Source: Pseudomonadales bacterium (GTDB lineage Bacteria; Pseudomonadota; Gammaproteobacteria; Pseudomonadales; Pseudohongiellaceae). From it: a stretch of 32,672 nt of DNA. Of this stretch, positions 23,677-32,286 are shown in pieces. Position numbers and translations under genes: made by a program. The notes below the pieces were generated by a model. The model did no database searches. It was not told the DNA's origin and worked only from the letters and a program-made list of their open reading frames with translations. The stretch's first letter is position 1. Every line of letters starts with the position of its first letter. The DNA is taken from assembly GCA_023256835.1 (NCBI GenBank), contig JALREE010000308.1:1-32672 (forward strand), read 5' to 3'.

Positions 23677-25398
23677 ATGTCATCCCACTCTTTGCTCACT
23701 CTGCGCGGCCGTCGCCCGGTCTTCCGACTGCTGGCGGCATTGCTCCTGGTGGTGCAGTGTGTCACGGGCAGCGCGCTGGCCAACACGGTCACTGGCGCCA
23801 ACGGGGCAGTCAGCTCACGTTCGGCCCTGGCTTCCGAGGTCGGTGTCGAGATCCTGCGTCAGGGCGGCAACGCCATCGATGCAGCGGTCGCGGTCGGGTT
23901 TGCTCTGGCCGTCACCTACCCGTCAGCAGGCAATATCGGGGGCGGTGGTTTCATCGTCATGCGCCTGGCCAACGGCGATGTGCTGACTCAGGATCACCGG
24001 GAAAAGGCGCCGCTGGCAGCCAGCACCGACATGTTCCTGGATGCCAATGGGGACGTGGATCGTGAGATGTCCCTCTTCAGCCTGCAGGCCTCCGGGGTGC
24101 CGGGGTCCGTGGCCGGCATGCTCGATGCGCTGGAGAAGCACGGCACCATGACTCGGGAACAGGTGCTTGCTCCCGCCATCGCGCTGGCGGAGGAAGGTTT
24201 CATCCTCAACGAGGATCTGGCCGGCGACTTCAACGACACCATGCCCTACTTCGAGCGTCACGTCGCCTCCCTGGCCGTGTTCACTCGCGACGGCACGCCC
24301 TACCGCGCCGGCGATCGCTTCGTGCAGCGTGATCTGGCCGAGGCGCTCAAGCGCATCTCTGCGCAAGGGCGTGACGGTTTCTACAAGGGCCCGACAGCCG
24401 ACATGATCGTGGCCGAGATGCAGCGCAACGGCGGCCTGATCAGCCACGAGGACCTGCAGACCTATGACGTGGTCTGGCGCGAGCCGATCCGGGGCGACTA
24501 CCGCGGCTACGAGATCTGGTCCATGCCGCCTCCCTCCTCCGGCGGTGTGGTGCTGATGCAGATACTCAACATGCTGGAGCCCTACGACATTGGCACGCTG
24601 GGCTGGGGCAGCTCGCAGACGGTGCATCTGATGGTGGAAGCATTGCGACGCGCCTATGCCGATCGCGCCGAGCATCTGGGTGATCCGGATTTCTATCCCG
24701 TGCCCATCGACAAGCTGATCAACAAGGACTACGCCGTGGAGCGCTTCGCGGACATGAATCCGGCCGCTGCCAGCGACAGCGAGTCGATCTTCGCCGGCAA
24801 CTGGGTCGGCGAGAGCCAGGACACCACGCATTATTCCGTGGTGGACAGCCAGGGCAATGCGGTGGCCGTGACCACCACGCTCAACGGCAGCTACGGCAAT
24901 CGCATCGTGGTTCCCGGCGCCGGCTTCCTGCTCAACAATGAAATGGACGACTTTTCGGCCAAGCCGGGCAGCCCGAACATGTACGGCCTGCTGGGCGGCG
25001 AAGCCAACAAGATTGAACCGGGCAAGCGCATGCTCAGCTCCATGACGCCCACCATCGTGGTCAAGGACGGTGCCACGGTATTGGTCACCGGTTCGCCCGG
25101 CGGCTCCACCATCATCAACACGGTGCTCCATATTGTCATGAACGTGATCGATCATGGCATGGGCGTGGAAGAGGCTGTCGCCAGCCCGCGCTTCTATCAC
25201 CAGTGGAAGCCGGATCAGATTCGTTTCGAGCGCGACTCCATCAGTGCGGAGACCCGCGCCACCCTCGAAGCGATGGGGCATCGCGGATTCCAGGAGGCGG
25301 GCTTCGCCTTCGGTGACGCCAACTCCATCGTCATTCGCGAAGGCGTGATCGAAGCCACATCGGACCCCCGCAGTGTTGGCGGCGCAGCCGCCTGGTAG
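23677..25398 (+). CDS. ggt: Gamma-glutamyltransferase
   Basis: 573 residues. The start at 23677 has GAGGAG 6 bases upstream; a signal peptide follows (hydrophobic ~17-30, SALA near 35). The proenzyme cleaves itself before Thr383 in DTTHYSVVD, equivalent to E. coli Thr391, to give large and small subunits. Other family signatures are GGNAIDAAVA, GNIGGGGF, the substrate loop MPPPSSGG and GSPGGSTIINTVL. In the periplasm it would hydrolyse or transfer gamma-glutamyl groups from glutathione, gamma-glutamyl amino acids or amines. Coupled in an operon to the FAD oxidase, it could release the amino compound that the oxidase attacks, which is an inference from gene order. Confidence 0.95.
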   Translation: MSSHSLLTLRGRRPVFRLLAALLLVVQCVTGSALANTVTGANGAVSSRSALASEVGVEILRQGGNAIDAAVAVGFALAVTYPSAGNIGGGGFIVMRLANGDVLTQDHREKAPLAASTDMFLDANGDVDREMSLFSLQASGVPGSVAGMLDALEKHGTMTREQVLAPAIALAEEGFILNEDLAGDFNDTMPYFERHVASLAVFTRDGTPYRAGDRFVQRDLAEALKRISAQGRDGFYKGPTADMIVAEMQRNGGLISHEDLQTYDVVWREPIRGDYRGYEIWSMPPPSSGGVVLMQILNMLEPYDIGTLGWGSSQTVHLMVEALRRAYADRAEHLGDPDFYPVPIDKLINKDYAVERFADMNPAAASDSESIFAGNWVGESQDTTHYSVVDSQGNAVAVTTTLNGSYGNRIVVPGAGFLLNNEMDDFSAKPGSPNMYGLLGGEANKIEPGKRMLSSMTPTIVVKDGATVLVTGSPGGSTIINTVLHIVMNVIDHGMGVEEAVASPRFYHQWKPDQIRFERDSISAETRATLEAMGHRGFQEAGFAFGDANSIVIREGVIEATSDPRSVGGAAAW

Positions 25399-25443
25399 AC
25401 CGCAGTATCTGATTACTCTCACAGACGTTGTAGTGACGTTTCT

Positions 25444-25478
25444 TGGGGAGGGCTCGCGAGGGCCTTCCCATTTTTTTT
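25444..25478 (+). terminator. Intrinsic terminator of the oxidase-ggt operon
   Basis: A GC-rich stem, TGGGGAGGGC / GGCCTTCCCA (10 pairs allowing one G-U and one mismatch), is followed directly by eight T residues, 46 bp after the ggt stop codon. Confidence 0.88.
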
Positions 25479-25587
25479 GCCGCTTTTTCTGGCCAGCACC
25501 GGCCATTCGCGTAGAATGCCGGGCAATTCGTTTTCCTCTGCCTGTGCCGGTCACGGGCGCCAGTCTCTCGAGGACAGTCTCCCCTTC

Positions 25588-26082
25588 ATGAAGACGCTGT
25601 ATCTGCTGCGGCACGCCAAATCGAGCTGGGCTGCGCCCGAGCAAAAGGATTACGACAGACCCCTCGATGAGCGCGGTCTCGCGGAAGCGCCGGAAATGGC
25701 AGCCCGCCTGATTGCGCGCGGCGAGATTCCGGACTTGGTGGTCAGCAGCCCTGCGCTGCGTGCGCTCAGCACTGCGCGCATCGTCTGCGAGAAACTGGGC
25801 AAACCCGTTGCGGGCATCATCGAGAATCGCCAGATCTATCTCGCTGGCAGCCCGAAGCTGCAGCAGCTGGTCAGTCTGTTCGACGAAGCGGCCGCCAGTG
25901 CCATGCTCGTTGCACACAACCCTGCGCTTACGGATCTCGCCAATGATCTGGCCCACGCAGGCATCGACAATATCCCCACCTGCGGGCTGGTCACTCTGGA
26001 GTTGCCCATCGAGCACTGGGCCGAGTTGCTGCCCGGCATCGGCCGCTTGCGCAGTTTCGAGTATCCGAACACGACCGATTGA
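25588..26082 (+). CDS. SixA-like histidine phosphatase
   Basis: 164 residues. The start at 25588 gives MKTLYLLRHAKSSW, the normal N-terminus of SixA-type histidine phosphatases with the RHG-like catalytic RHAKSSW; the ribosome-binding site (GAGGA) is 13 bases away and weak. The second catalytic histidine lies in VAHNPALTDLAN. The size and the 'RHAKS' variant match SixA, which dephosphorylates phosphohistidine in histidine phosphotransfer proteins (ArcB, or PTS-Ntr in E. coli). No kinase is nearby, so the target is open. The ChaN-like gene starts 16 bp later on the same strand. Confidence 0.88.
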   Translation: MKTLYLLRHAKSSWAAPEQKDYDRPLDERGLAEAPEMAARLIARGEIPDLVVSSPALRALSTARIVCEKLGKPVAGIIENRQIYLAGSPKLQQLVSLFDEAAASAMLVAHNPALTDLANDLAHAGIDNIPTCGLVTLELPIEHWAELLPGIGRLRSFEYPNTTD

Positions 26083-26098
26083 CTGGAGCAGGACTGCC

Positions 26099-27070
26099 AT
26101 GAAGACACTGTGCGCCGCGCTTGTTTCACTGTTCGTTCTGACAACCTGCACGTCGGGGGTGTCGATGTCTGCCCCCGGCCCGCGCTGGCAATCGCCCTTG
26201 CTGACCGAGCATCCGCTGGTCGGTCGTGTCTGGGATGTGCAGGCGCAAGCGTTCATCAGCGAGGACGCGCTGCTGCAGGCCCTGCGCGCGGCGGACATCG
26301 CGATCCTGGGCGAGAAGCATGACAACCCCGATCACCACACCATACAGCGCCGCCTCCTCGCGTCGCTGACCGCCACCCAATCGCTTGCCTCCGTCAGCTT
26401 CGAGATGCTGGACTCTAGCCAGCAGCCTGCGCTGGACAGTCTTGGCGACGTCGACCTGCATTCGGACGAGACGGTACGCACACATCTGCGCTGGGATGAC
26501 GATGGCTGGGACTGGTCGCTTTACGGTGCGCTCGTGCTGGATGTCGCTCGCACAAGCATTGCGCTGCGAGCGGCCAACATCAGCATGGACGAGATGCGGG
26601 CGGTGTACGCCGAACCGTTGGAGTCTGCCATCGAAGAGGCCCTCGGAGAGGCACAACGGGAGCGACTGCACGTCGAGATCGACGAGAGCCATTGCGGCAT
26701 GCTGCCGCAGAGCCAGTTCCCCGCCATGGTGCGGGTGCAGCAGGCGCGTGATGCCGCCATGGCCGCCAGCCTCGGCAGCGAGGCAGACGGCGTGAAGGTG
26801 CTCATCGCCGGCAATTTCCACGCGCGCCACGATCTCGGTGTCAGCAATTATCTTCCGGACACGGCTGGTCCCGTGCTGAGTCTGGGAATACTGGAAGTCA
26901 ATGCCGAGTGGACCGATCCCCGGCAGTACGTACAGGAATTCGTCGAGGTGCTGCCCCATGATTTCCTGTGGTTCACCCCTGCCGTGTCTGCCGAGGATTA
27001 TTGCGCATCGCTGCGCGAAGGGCGGGAGCAGACGGCCTTCAATGCGTCAGGGAATAGATCAGGTAATTGA
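26099..27070 (+). CDS. ChaN-family heme-binding (lipo)protein
   Basis: 323 residues from ATG 26099; the listed ORF adds 129 spurious codons. The N-terminus is a signal sequence with a lipobox-like VLTTC (Cys17; Thr at -1 is unusual), so membrane anchoring is uncertain. The domain has IAILGEKHDNPDHH near residue 70 and LIAGNFHARHDLGVSNYL further on, both characteristic of ChaN/PF04187 proteins, which bind heme between two monomers and are implicated in iron uptake. It may be co-transcribed with the SixA-like gene. Its 3' end overlaps the convergent DUF4159 gene by 32 bp. Confidence 0.85.
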   Translation: MKTLCAALVSLFVLTTCTSGVSMSAPGPRWQSPLLTEHPLVGRVWDVQAQAFISEDALLQALRAADIAILGEKHDNPDHHTIQRRLLASLTATQSLASVSFEMLDSSQQPALDSLGDVDLHSDETVRTHLRWDDDGWDWSLYGALVLDVARTSIALRAANISMDEMRAVYAEPLESAIEEALGEAQRERLHVEIDESHCGMLPQSQFPAMVRVQQARDAAMAASLGSEADGVKVLIAGNFHARHDLGVSNYLPDTAGPVLSLGILEVNAEWTDPRQYVQEFVEVLPHDFLWFTPAVSAEDYCASLREGREQTAFNASGNRSGN

Positions 27071-27836
27071 TGCCCAGCTGATAGGCGAGGTTGGCATAGC
27101 GCGTCGGATAGCTCGGATCATAGGTGTGCTCCCAGCCGTCCCCCATGTCTGAATTCCAGTTGATCAGCACCATCACCCGGCCTGCATCGTCCAAGATGGC
27201 GTGGTTGGTGGCCCGGTCGACATCCTGTTCCGGGTAGTTGTCGGGGTTGCCGATCACCGGAATCATCTGCGGGCCGTCGATGTCGTAATAGCTGCGGAAG
27301 ATCTCGTGATCCGGCGGCAGTTCGACGATCGGTCTGTCCGGAAACACCTCGGCGAAGGCGCGGTGAAAATTGTCCCACTGCCGTGTGCCCCAGAAATCAT
27401 CGATCAACAGAAAACCACCGCGCAGCAGGTATTCGCGCATGTTCTCCTGCTCTGCCGGCGAGAAGAACGGCCCGCCGTTGCGGCCCATCTCCAGCGCATA
27501 CAGGAACGGGTAGTCGAAAATCTCCTCATCCTCGAAGCGCAGCACGATCGGTTCGCTCATGACGCGCACGTTCGTCAGGCGCGAGACACCCCGCAGGAAA
27601 TTGGCATCGGCGCTGGGGAAATCGGTGCGCCATGTGCCGGAACGAAAACCATCGGCGTAGAAGTTCTCGTACTGCAGACGCACGAAGGCGAATTCGCCTG
27701 CCGTGTCATGGGTTTCGAGCACGAAGGGGTCGATGAGCGGCTGAGCCTGGGACGCCGCAGCGCCCAGGCTCAGGGCCAGGCTTGTCAGCGTAGCCAGCAC
27801 GCGAAAAGGGGAATGGCGGGGGCCGATGACTGACAT
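27039..27836 (-). CDS. Exported DUF4159 protein
   Basis: 265 residues. The start at 27836 follows GGAG at 6 bases and leads into a signal peptide (~15-32, ASQA); the listed ORF is 217 residues too long. The mature protein matches the DUF4159 family: FAFVRLQYENF, LYALEMGR, LRGGFLLIDDFWG and NWNSDMGDGWEH. The fold resembles glutamine-amidotransferase-like proteins, but the function is unknown. Other members often lie near MoxR/VWA gene clusters, which are absent here. The gene is single on the minus strand. Confidence 0.85.
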   Translation of the reverse strand: MSVIGPRHSPFRVLATLTSLALSLGAAASQAQPLIDPFVLETHDTAGEFAFVRLQYENFYADGFRSGTWRTDFPSADANFLRGVSRLTNVRVMSEPIVLRFEDEEIFDYPFLYALEMGRNGGPFFSPAEQENMREYLLRGGFLLIDDFWGTRQWDNFHRAFAEVFPDRPIVELPPDHEIFRSYYDIDGPQMIPVIGNPDNYPEQDVDRATNHAILDDAGRVMVLINWNSDMGDGWEHTYDPSYPTRYANLAYQLGINYLIYSLTH

Positions 27837-27981
27837 GGGGAACTCCGCGGGCATTGCTCGATGCCCGTAAGCTACCGTGCAGGCAGGGGCTTGGCAAGGC
27901 GATCCGGCCTCGCGCGTGGGCGAGGCTCTGCTCGCTGGACCTGTCAGGCAATCGTCTGGCCGGACCTGCTCTCGCGCAAGA

Positions 27982-28010
27982 TTGACAACACTGCGGCATG
28001 ACGACAACAT
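27982..28010 (+). promoter_or_regulatory. Putative promoter of the MarR gene
   Basis: A perfect TTGACA -35 (27982-27987) and a weak CAACAT -10 (28005-28010) are spaced by 17 bp, and the start codon follows 37 bp later. The -10 is inside the palindrome listed next. Confidence 0.5.
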
Positions 28011-28015
28011 GCTGC
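27993..28015 (+). promoter_or_regulatory. MarR-type palindromic operator
   Basis: GCGGCATG-7 bp-CATGCTGC, an 8-bp inverted repeat with one mismatch. The 23-bp size fits a MarR dimer, and it covers the spacer and -10 of the gene's own promoter, which suggests autorepression. Confidence 0.5.
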
Positions 28016-28046
28016 TCTGCCGCCCGGACAGGGCAAGGAGGCTACC

Positions 28047-28490
28047 GTGGCACATTCCCCGAAACGCAAGCTCTTCCTCGATCTCGTGCTCTCTCTTTTC
28101 CGCCTGAACGGCTTGCTCGTCTCTGAAGGCGATCGCATGGCCGAAGCGCTGGGCCTGACCAGTGCGCGCTGGAAAGTCATCGGCGTGGTCGCCCTCGCGC
28201 ATTCCGGCATGACGGTACCGGGCATCGCGCGCGTGCTGGGGCAGTCCCGGCAGGCTGTCCAGCGCATCTGTGATGTCATGGAACGCGACGGACTGCTGCG
28301 CTATCAAGCGAATCCCGATCACAAGCGCTCGGTACTGGTCTGTCTGACCGATGCGGGTCAGGAGGCCTACACGGCCCTGCGCAGTGTGCAGGACCCGTGG
28401 GCCATCGAGAATACCGACGACGTCCCAGTGGAGGAGCTGGAAACCTCCCTGCAACTGGTGCGCCGGCTGATCCACAAGTTTGAACACTGA
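28047..28490 (+). CDS. MarR-family transcriptional regulator
   Basis: 147 residues beginning at GTG 28047, which has an ideal AAGGAGG 5 bases upstream. The winged helix-turn-helix covers ~40-105: SARWKVIGVVALAHSGMTVPGIARVLGQSRQAVQRICDVME with the wing DGLLRYQANPDHKRSVLVCLTDAG, a typical MarR pattern. There is no cysteine pair that would suggest thiol sensing by itself, so the ligand is unknown. The stop codon directly precedes the region of nnrE/D, making it the first gene of the nnrE/D-tsaE-amiB-mutL block. It may regulate that block or itself only. Confidence 0.92.
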   Translation: MAHSPKRKLFLDLVLSLFRLNGLLVSEGDRMAEALGLTSARWKVIGVVALAHSGMTVPGIARVLGQSRQAVQRICDVMERDGLLRYQANPDHKRSVLVCLTDAGQEAYTALRSVQDPWAIENTDDVPVEELETSLQLVRRLIHKFEH

Positions 28491-28535
28491 GTGTCATCGC
28501 AATTCCCCTGCACGCGACCTCCTGGAGGCTACCCC

Positions 28536-30143
28536 GTGGAACGATCAGAATGGCTCGCCCGCCTGCCTCGCCAGCTCTACACCGCGGCTCAGGTACGGGC
28601 GCTCGATCAACAGGCCATCACGGAATTCGGCATTCCTGGCTTAGAACTGATGTCGCGTGCGGCGGCATCAGTGCTTGGCCATGTGCGGCAACGCTGGCCG
28701 CAGGTGCGCCGGCTCCTGGTGTTTGCCGGCACTGGCAACAACGCGGGTGATGGCTATCTGCTGGCTGCTCTGGCGCATGAGCAGGGCTTGCGTGTCCAGG
28801 TGCTGGAGGCAGGCGACCCGGCGCGGCTGAGGGCGGATGCAGGCCGGGCGCGGACGCGGGCGCTGGATGCCGAGGTTCCCCTGTTGCCACTGGATTCCCC
28901 GGAGGGACGGCAGGCCTGCGAGCCAGTGGCGCAGACCGTGGTGATCGATGCCTTGCTGGGCATGGGACTGACGGGCCCGGTGCGACCGGCACTGCGGCAG
29001 GCGATCGCCGTGCTCAATGCGCTGGACGCCCCCGTGGTGGCTGTCGATATCCCGTCCGGGCTGTGTGCGGACACCGGTGTCGTGCAGGGTGTCGCAGTGC
29101 GGGCCACGCTGACCGTGTGTTGCATCGCGCTCAAGCAGGGCTTGTTGACAGCACAGGGGCCCGATCATGCGGGCGAACTCGTCGTTGACGACCTGGGTCT
29201 GCCCCAGGCCCTGTGGCGCGGAGCCGTCGGCTCGACGCCTGCAGTGCGCCGGGTCGACATTCACTCGGTGGCCGGCCTTCTCGAGGCGCGGCCATTGAAT
29301 GCCCACAAGGGGCAGGCCGGCCAGGTGCTGGTGATCGGTGGCGAAACAGGCATGGGCGGCGCGGCCTTGCTGGCAGCCGAGGCGGCGGGACGCGCGGGAG
29401 CTGGCCTTGTTCGCCTGCTGACGCGTCAGGCGCATGTGCCGGCCGTGCTGGCCCGGCGTCCGGAAATCATGGTGCAGGCGATGGAGTCGGTGGAGGCTGG
29501 CGATGGCCCGGCCTTGCACGCCCTGGTGCGCGATGCGACGGTGATCGTCATCGGTCCGGGACTGGGCCGTGGGCCGCGTGCCCGCCAGCTCTTGCGTGAT
29601 GTGCTGGGCATGGCGAGTCCCGAGCAGGCCATGGTGCTCGATGCCGATGCTCTCAACCTGCTGGCCGAAGCCTGGCAGGAGCGCGCAGACACAGCGCCGG
29701 CCGGCGTGCCGCCGCATGGAGTGCGCCGGCGCGAGTGGGTGCTCACGCCGCACCCCGGGGAGGCGGCGCGCCTGCTGGGATGCACAAGCGCCGACATCCA
29801 GGCAGATCGCTTCGCGGCCGTGCGACAACTGCAGTCCCGCTGGGGCGGGGTGGTGCTGCTCAAGGGCCTGGGCAGTCTTATTTGTCACGAGGCAGAGGGG
29901 GTGCAGCAGGTCTCTCTGTGCACTGAAGGCAATCCCGGCATGGCCTCCGGGGGCATGGGCGATGTGCTGGCAGGCCTCACTGGCGCGCTGCTGGCACAGG
30001 GCCTGCCAGCAGCGCGCGCCCTGACCCTGGCCGTCTGCGTGCACGGCGAAGCTGCTGATCTCGCGGCCCGCGCCGATGGTGAGCGCGGTCTGCTCGCCAG
30101 CGACCTGCTGCCGCATGTCCGGCACTTGCTCAATCGACACTGA
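28536..30143 (+). CDS. nnr: Bifunctional NAD(P)H-hydrate epimerase / ADP-dependent dehydratase
   Basis: 535 residues from GTG 28536, which has GGAGG 7 bases upstream; the listed ORF starts 15 codons earlier at GTG 28491. The N-terminal YjeF/NnrE epimerase domain (~10-225) carries GTGNNAGDGYLL and VDIPSGL; the C-terminal NnrD kinase-like dehydratase domain (~245-530) carries HKGQAGQVLVIGG, GPGLGRG, LTPHPGEAARLLG and NPGMASGGMGDVLAG. Together they repair hydrated NAD(P)H in the cytoplasm. Its place before tsaE-amiB-mutL is a conserved gammaproteobacterial arrangement. Confidence 0.95.
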   Translation: MERSEWLARLPRQLYTAAQVRALDQQAITEFGIPGLELMSRAAASVLGHVRQRWPQVRRLLVFAGTGNNAGDGYLLAALAHEQGLRVQVLEAGDPARLRADAGRARTRALDAEVPLLPLDSPEGRQACEPVAQTVVIDALLGMGLTGPVRPALRQAIAVLNALDAPVVAVDIPSGLCADTGVVQGVAVRATLTVCCIALKQGLLTAQGPDHAGELVVDDLGLPQALWRGAVGSTPAVRRVDIHSVAGLLEARPLNAHKGQAGQVLVIGGETGMGGAALLAAEAAGRAGAGLVRLLTRQAHVPAVLARRPEIMVQAMESVEAGDGPALHALVRDATVIVIGPGLGRGPRARQLLRDVLGMASPEQAMVLDADALNLLAEAWQERADTAPAGVPPHGVRRREWVLTPHPGEAARLLGCTSADIQADRFAAVRQLQSRWGGVVLLKGLGSLICHEAEGVQQVSLCTEGNPGMASGGMGDVLAGLTGALLAQGLPAARALTLAVCVHGEAADLAARADGERGLLASDLLPHVRHLLNRH

Positions 30144-30152
30144 GGAGGCGCC

Positions 30153-30692
30153 ATGAACTCATCGACATGCTATCTGCCTGACGACGACGCCACCGTGGCG
30201 ATGGGGCAGTTGCTTGCCAGAGTCACGAGCGACGGGGAGTCGGACCCTGCCAGAAGACGCTGTCTGGGCGGTCGCCTGTTTCTTTGCGGCGACCTTGGCG
30301 CGGGCAAGACGACCCTCACGCGGGGTTTGCTGCGCGGCTACGGGCACAAGGGAAGCGTGAAGAGCCCGACCTATACACTGGTGGAACCCTATGAAGACAC
30401 AAGGTATTCCATCTATCACTTCGACCTTTATCGCATGAATACTCCGGAAGAAGTTGAATTTCTTGGTGTTTCAGAATATTTTGAAGAGACTAATCTCTGC
30501 GTGGTGGAGTGGGCCGAGAAAGGCAAGGGGTTCTTGCCCCCGCCAGACCTTGAAATCACGCTGGAAAACGAGGGTTCGGGCCGTCGCATTCACTGGCAGG
30601 CTTGCTCCCCCAGGGGGCTCGCCATGGCGACGAGACTCGATGAATTGACTGCAGACTGGAACACGCACGCAGATGCCCAAGACTACCACTGA
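30153..30692 (+). CDS. tsaE: tRNA threonylcarbamoyladenosine biosynthesis ATPase TsaE
   Basis: 179 residues, preceded by GAGGAGG. P-loop GDLGAGKTT (46-54), SPTYTLVEPY and YHFDLYR, followed by CVVEWAEKG, are the family signatures. TsaE is the ATPase that works with TsaB and TsaD to make t6A at position 37 of ANN-decoding tRNAs. It starts 9 bp after nnr and overlaps amiB by 20 bp, so translation of the group is probably coupled. Bases ~30390-30500 are visibly more AT-rich than the surrounding genes, although the encoded residues are normal for the family. Confidence 0.95.
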   Translation: MNSSTCYLPDDDATVAMGQLLARVTSDGESDPARRRCLGGRLFLCGDLGAGKTTLTRGLLRGYGHKGSVKSPTYTLVEPYEDTRYSIYHFDLYRMNTPEEVEFLGVSEYFEETNLCVVEWAEKGKGFLPPPDLEITLENEGSGRRIHWQACSPRGLAMATRLDELTADWNTHADAQDYH

Positions 30693-32262
30693 CACTTTCC
30701 TGCTCGCTCTCAAGCGCTCTGTCGCGGCTCGCCTGCTGATCGTTCTTGCGGCGCTTTGCAGTCTGCCTGGGTCTGCCTTGGCGGGCGATGTGCAGGATGT
30801 CCGGTTGTGGAGTGCGCCCGACCACACCCGCGTGGTGCTGGACATGGACAAGCTGGCGCAGTACAGCGTTTTTGCCCTAGAGAATCCCGACCGTATCGTG
30901 ATCGACATTCGCGATGCCAGCCTGAGTGCCAGCCTGAGCGCCGTGGACTTCAAGGACAGCCCTGTCACCGGTATTCGCAGTGCGGTGCGCAATGACACCG
31001 ATATCCGAATCGTGCTGGACCTGGCGCGCACGGTGAACCCGACCAGCTTCACGCTGGAGGCCAATGCCGAGCACAAGAACCGCCTGGTGGTCGACCTCTA
31101 CGAGGCTGGACAGACGCCGGCTGTGGCGCAGACGGTTGAGGCGCCGGTAGAGCGTCCGGCGCAGCGCGACATCATCGTTGCCATCGACGCCGGGCATGGG
31201 GGAGAGGATCCGGGTGCGCTGGCCCATGACCGCAAGATTCGTGAGAAGGATGTGGCGCTGGCCATTTCCCGCGCGCTGTTCGAACGACTGCAGACCGTGC
31301 CGGGCTTCGAGCCGGTCATGGTGCGTGACGGTGATTATTCCGTGCAGTTGCAGAGGCGGCCCCAGATTGCCCGGCAGCAGCGTGCCGACATCTTCCTGTC
31401 GATCCATGCCGACTCCTACAGCACCTCCCGTGCCGAAGGCGTCACCATCTATGCCTTGTCCGAGAAGATTGCCGTGGACGAGAACTCCAGGCGTGTCGCG
31501 GAAAAGGAGAACAGCGCTGATCTGCTGGGCGGCGTGGCGGGCGATACCAGTCTGCGCAACATCGAGGATGATCTGGCCCGCACCCTGCTGGATCTGTCCA
31601 TGGCCTGGAGCATCGAACAGAGCATCACGGCCGGCGATCACATCCTGAACTCGCTCAAGGGCGTGGCGACGCTGCGACGGGACAGGACGCAGCAGGGCAA
31701 TCTCTGGGTTCTGCGTTCCCCCGACATTCCTTCGCTGCTGATCGAGACAGGCTATCTCTCCAATCCTGAGGAGGCGCGCAAGCTCAATTCCGCCAGCTAT
31801 CAGCGGCGGCTTGCTGACGGCATCGTTCAGGGCGTGGTGCGCTACTTTGCCTCCAATCCGCCGGAAGACACCTTGCTTGCGTATCAAAAGGCCAACAACA
31901 TTCAGCCCGACTTCGGTCGCAGTGTGGCCTCGGGCAGCAGCGGCAGCCTCGGCGGCACCCATGTCGTGGCCCGTGGTGACAGTCTTTCCGTCATTGCGCA
32001 GCGCAACGGCATCAGCACGCGGGAGCTGCGCGAGTACAACAATCTGCGCAACGATGTCATCCATGTCGGGCAGGAATTGCGCATTCCCGGCGGCTTCAGC
32101 CTGCCGGACATCGTCGAGGTGCAGCACAAGGCCGAGCGGGGTGATACGCTGTCGGGCATTGCGGCGCGCTACCGAGTCAGTCTGTCCAGCCTGCGCGCCG
32201 CCAACGATCTGCGCAACGATGTCATTCACGTGGGGCAGGTTCTGACCATTCCCGCTCCCTGA
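30673..32262 (+). CDS. amiB: N-acetylmuramoyl-L-alanine amidase with AMIN and two LysM domains
   Basis: 529 residues, exported (signal ~17-37, SALA). Order: AMIN domain (~38-145) for septal peptidoglycan targeting, Amidase_3 catalytic domain (~166-395) with zinc ligands His175 (DAGHGG), Glu191 (REKD) and His245 (SIHAD) and the catalytic glutamate in LIETGYLS, then two LysM repeats (~430-474 and ~484-528), each ending in NDVIHVGQ..L.IP. It removes stem peptides from septal murein during cell separation, normally activated by EnvC/NlpD-type partners. LysM-bearing AmiB is common in pseudomonads. The start overlaps tsaE; the ribosome-binding site is poor, in keeping with translational coupling. 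Confidence 0.95.
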   Translation: MPKTTTDTFLLALKRSVAARLLIVLAALCSLPGSALAGDVQDVRLWSAPDHTRVVLDMDKLAQYSVFALENPDRIVIDIRDASLSASLSAVDFKDSPVTGIRSAVRNDTDIRIVLDLARTVNPTSFTLEANAEHKNRLVVDLYEAGQTPAVAQTVEAPVERPAQRDIIVAIDAGHGGEDPGALAHDRKIREKDVALAISRALFERLQTVPGFEPVMVRDGDYSVQLQRRPQIARQQRADIFLSIHADSYSTSRAEGVTIYALSEKIAVDENSRRVAEKENSADLLGGVAGDTSLRNIEDDLARTLLDLSMAWSIEQSITAGDHILNSLKGVATLRRDRTQQGNLWVLRSPDIPSLLIETGYLSNPEEARKLNSASYQRRLADGIVQGVVRYFASNPPEDTLLAYQKANNIQPDFGRSVASGSSGSLGGTHVVARGDSLSVIAQRNGISTRELREYNNLRNDVIHVGQELRIPGGFSLPDIVEVQHKAERGDTLSGIAARYRVSLSSLRAANDLRNDVIHVGQVLTIPAP

Positions 32263-32286
32263 GCGGACACTGTATCTGCGTGCCCC

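Noticed and set aside
22061-23683. 540-residue minus-strand ORF
   Set aside because: Antisense to the FAD oxidase, whose motifs are convincing; this frame shows none.
23923-26325. 800-residue minus-strand ORF
   Set aside because: It lies antisense to ggt and the SixA-like gene, is rich in His, Gly, Ala and Arg without family motifs, and crosses a clear plus-strand terminator. It is a shadow of GC-rich codons.
26099-27836. Overlapping ChaN-like and DUF4159 genes as a sign of a frameshift
   Set aside because: Both proteins end with plausible family-like C-termini, so a short tail-to-tail overlap is more likely than a sequencing error.
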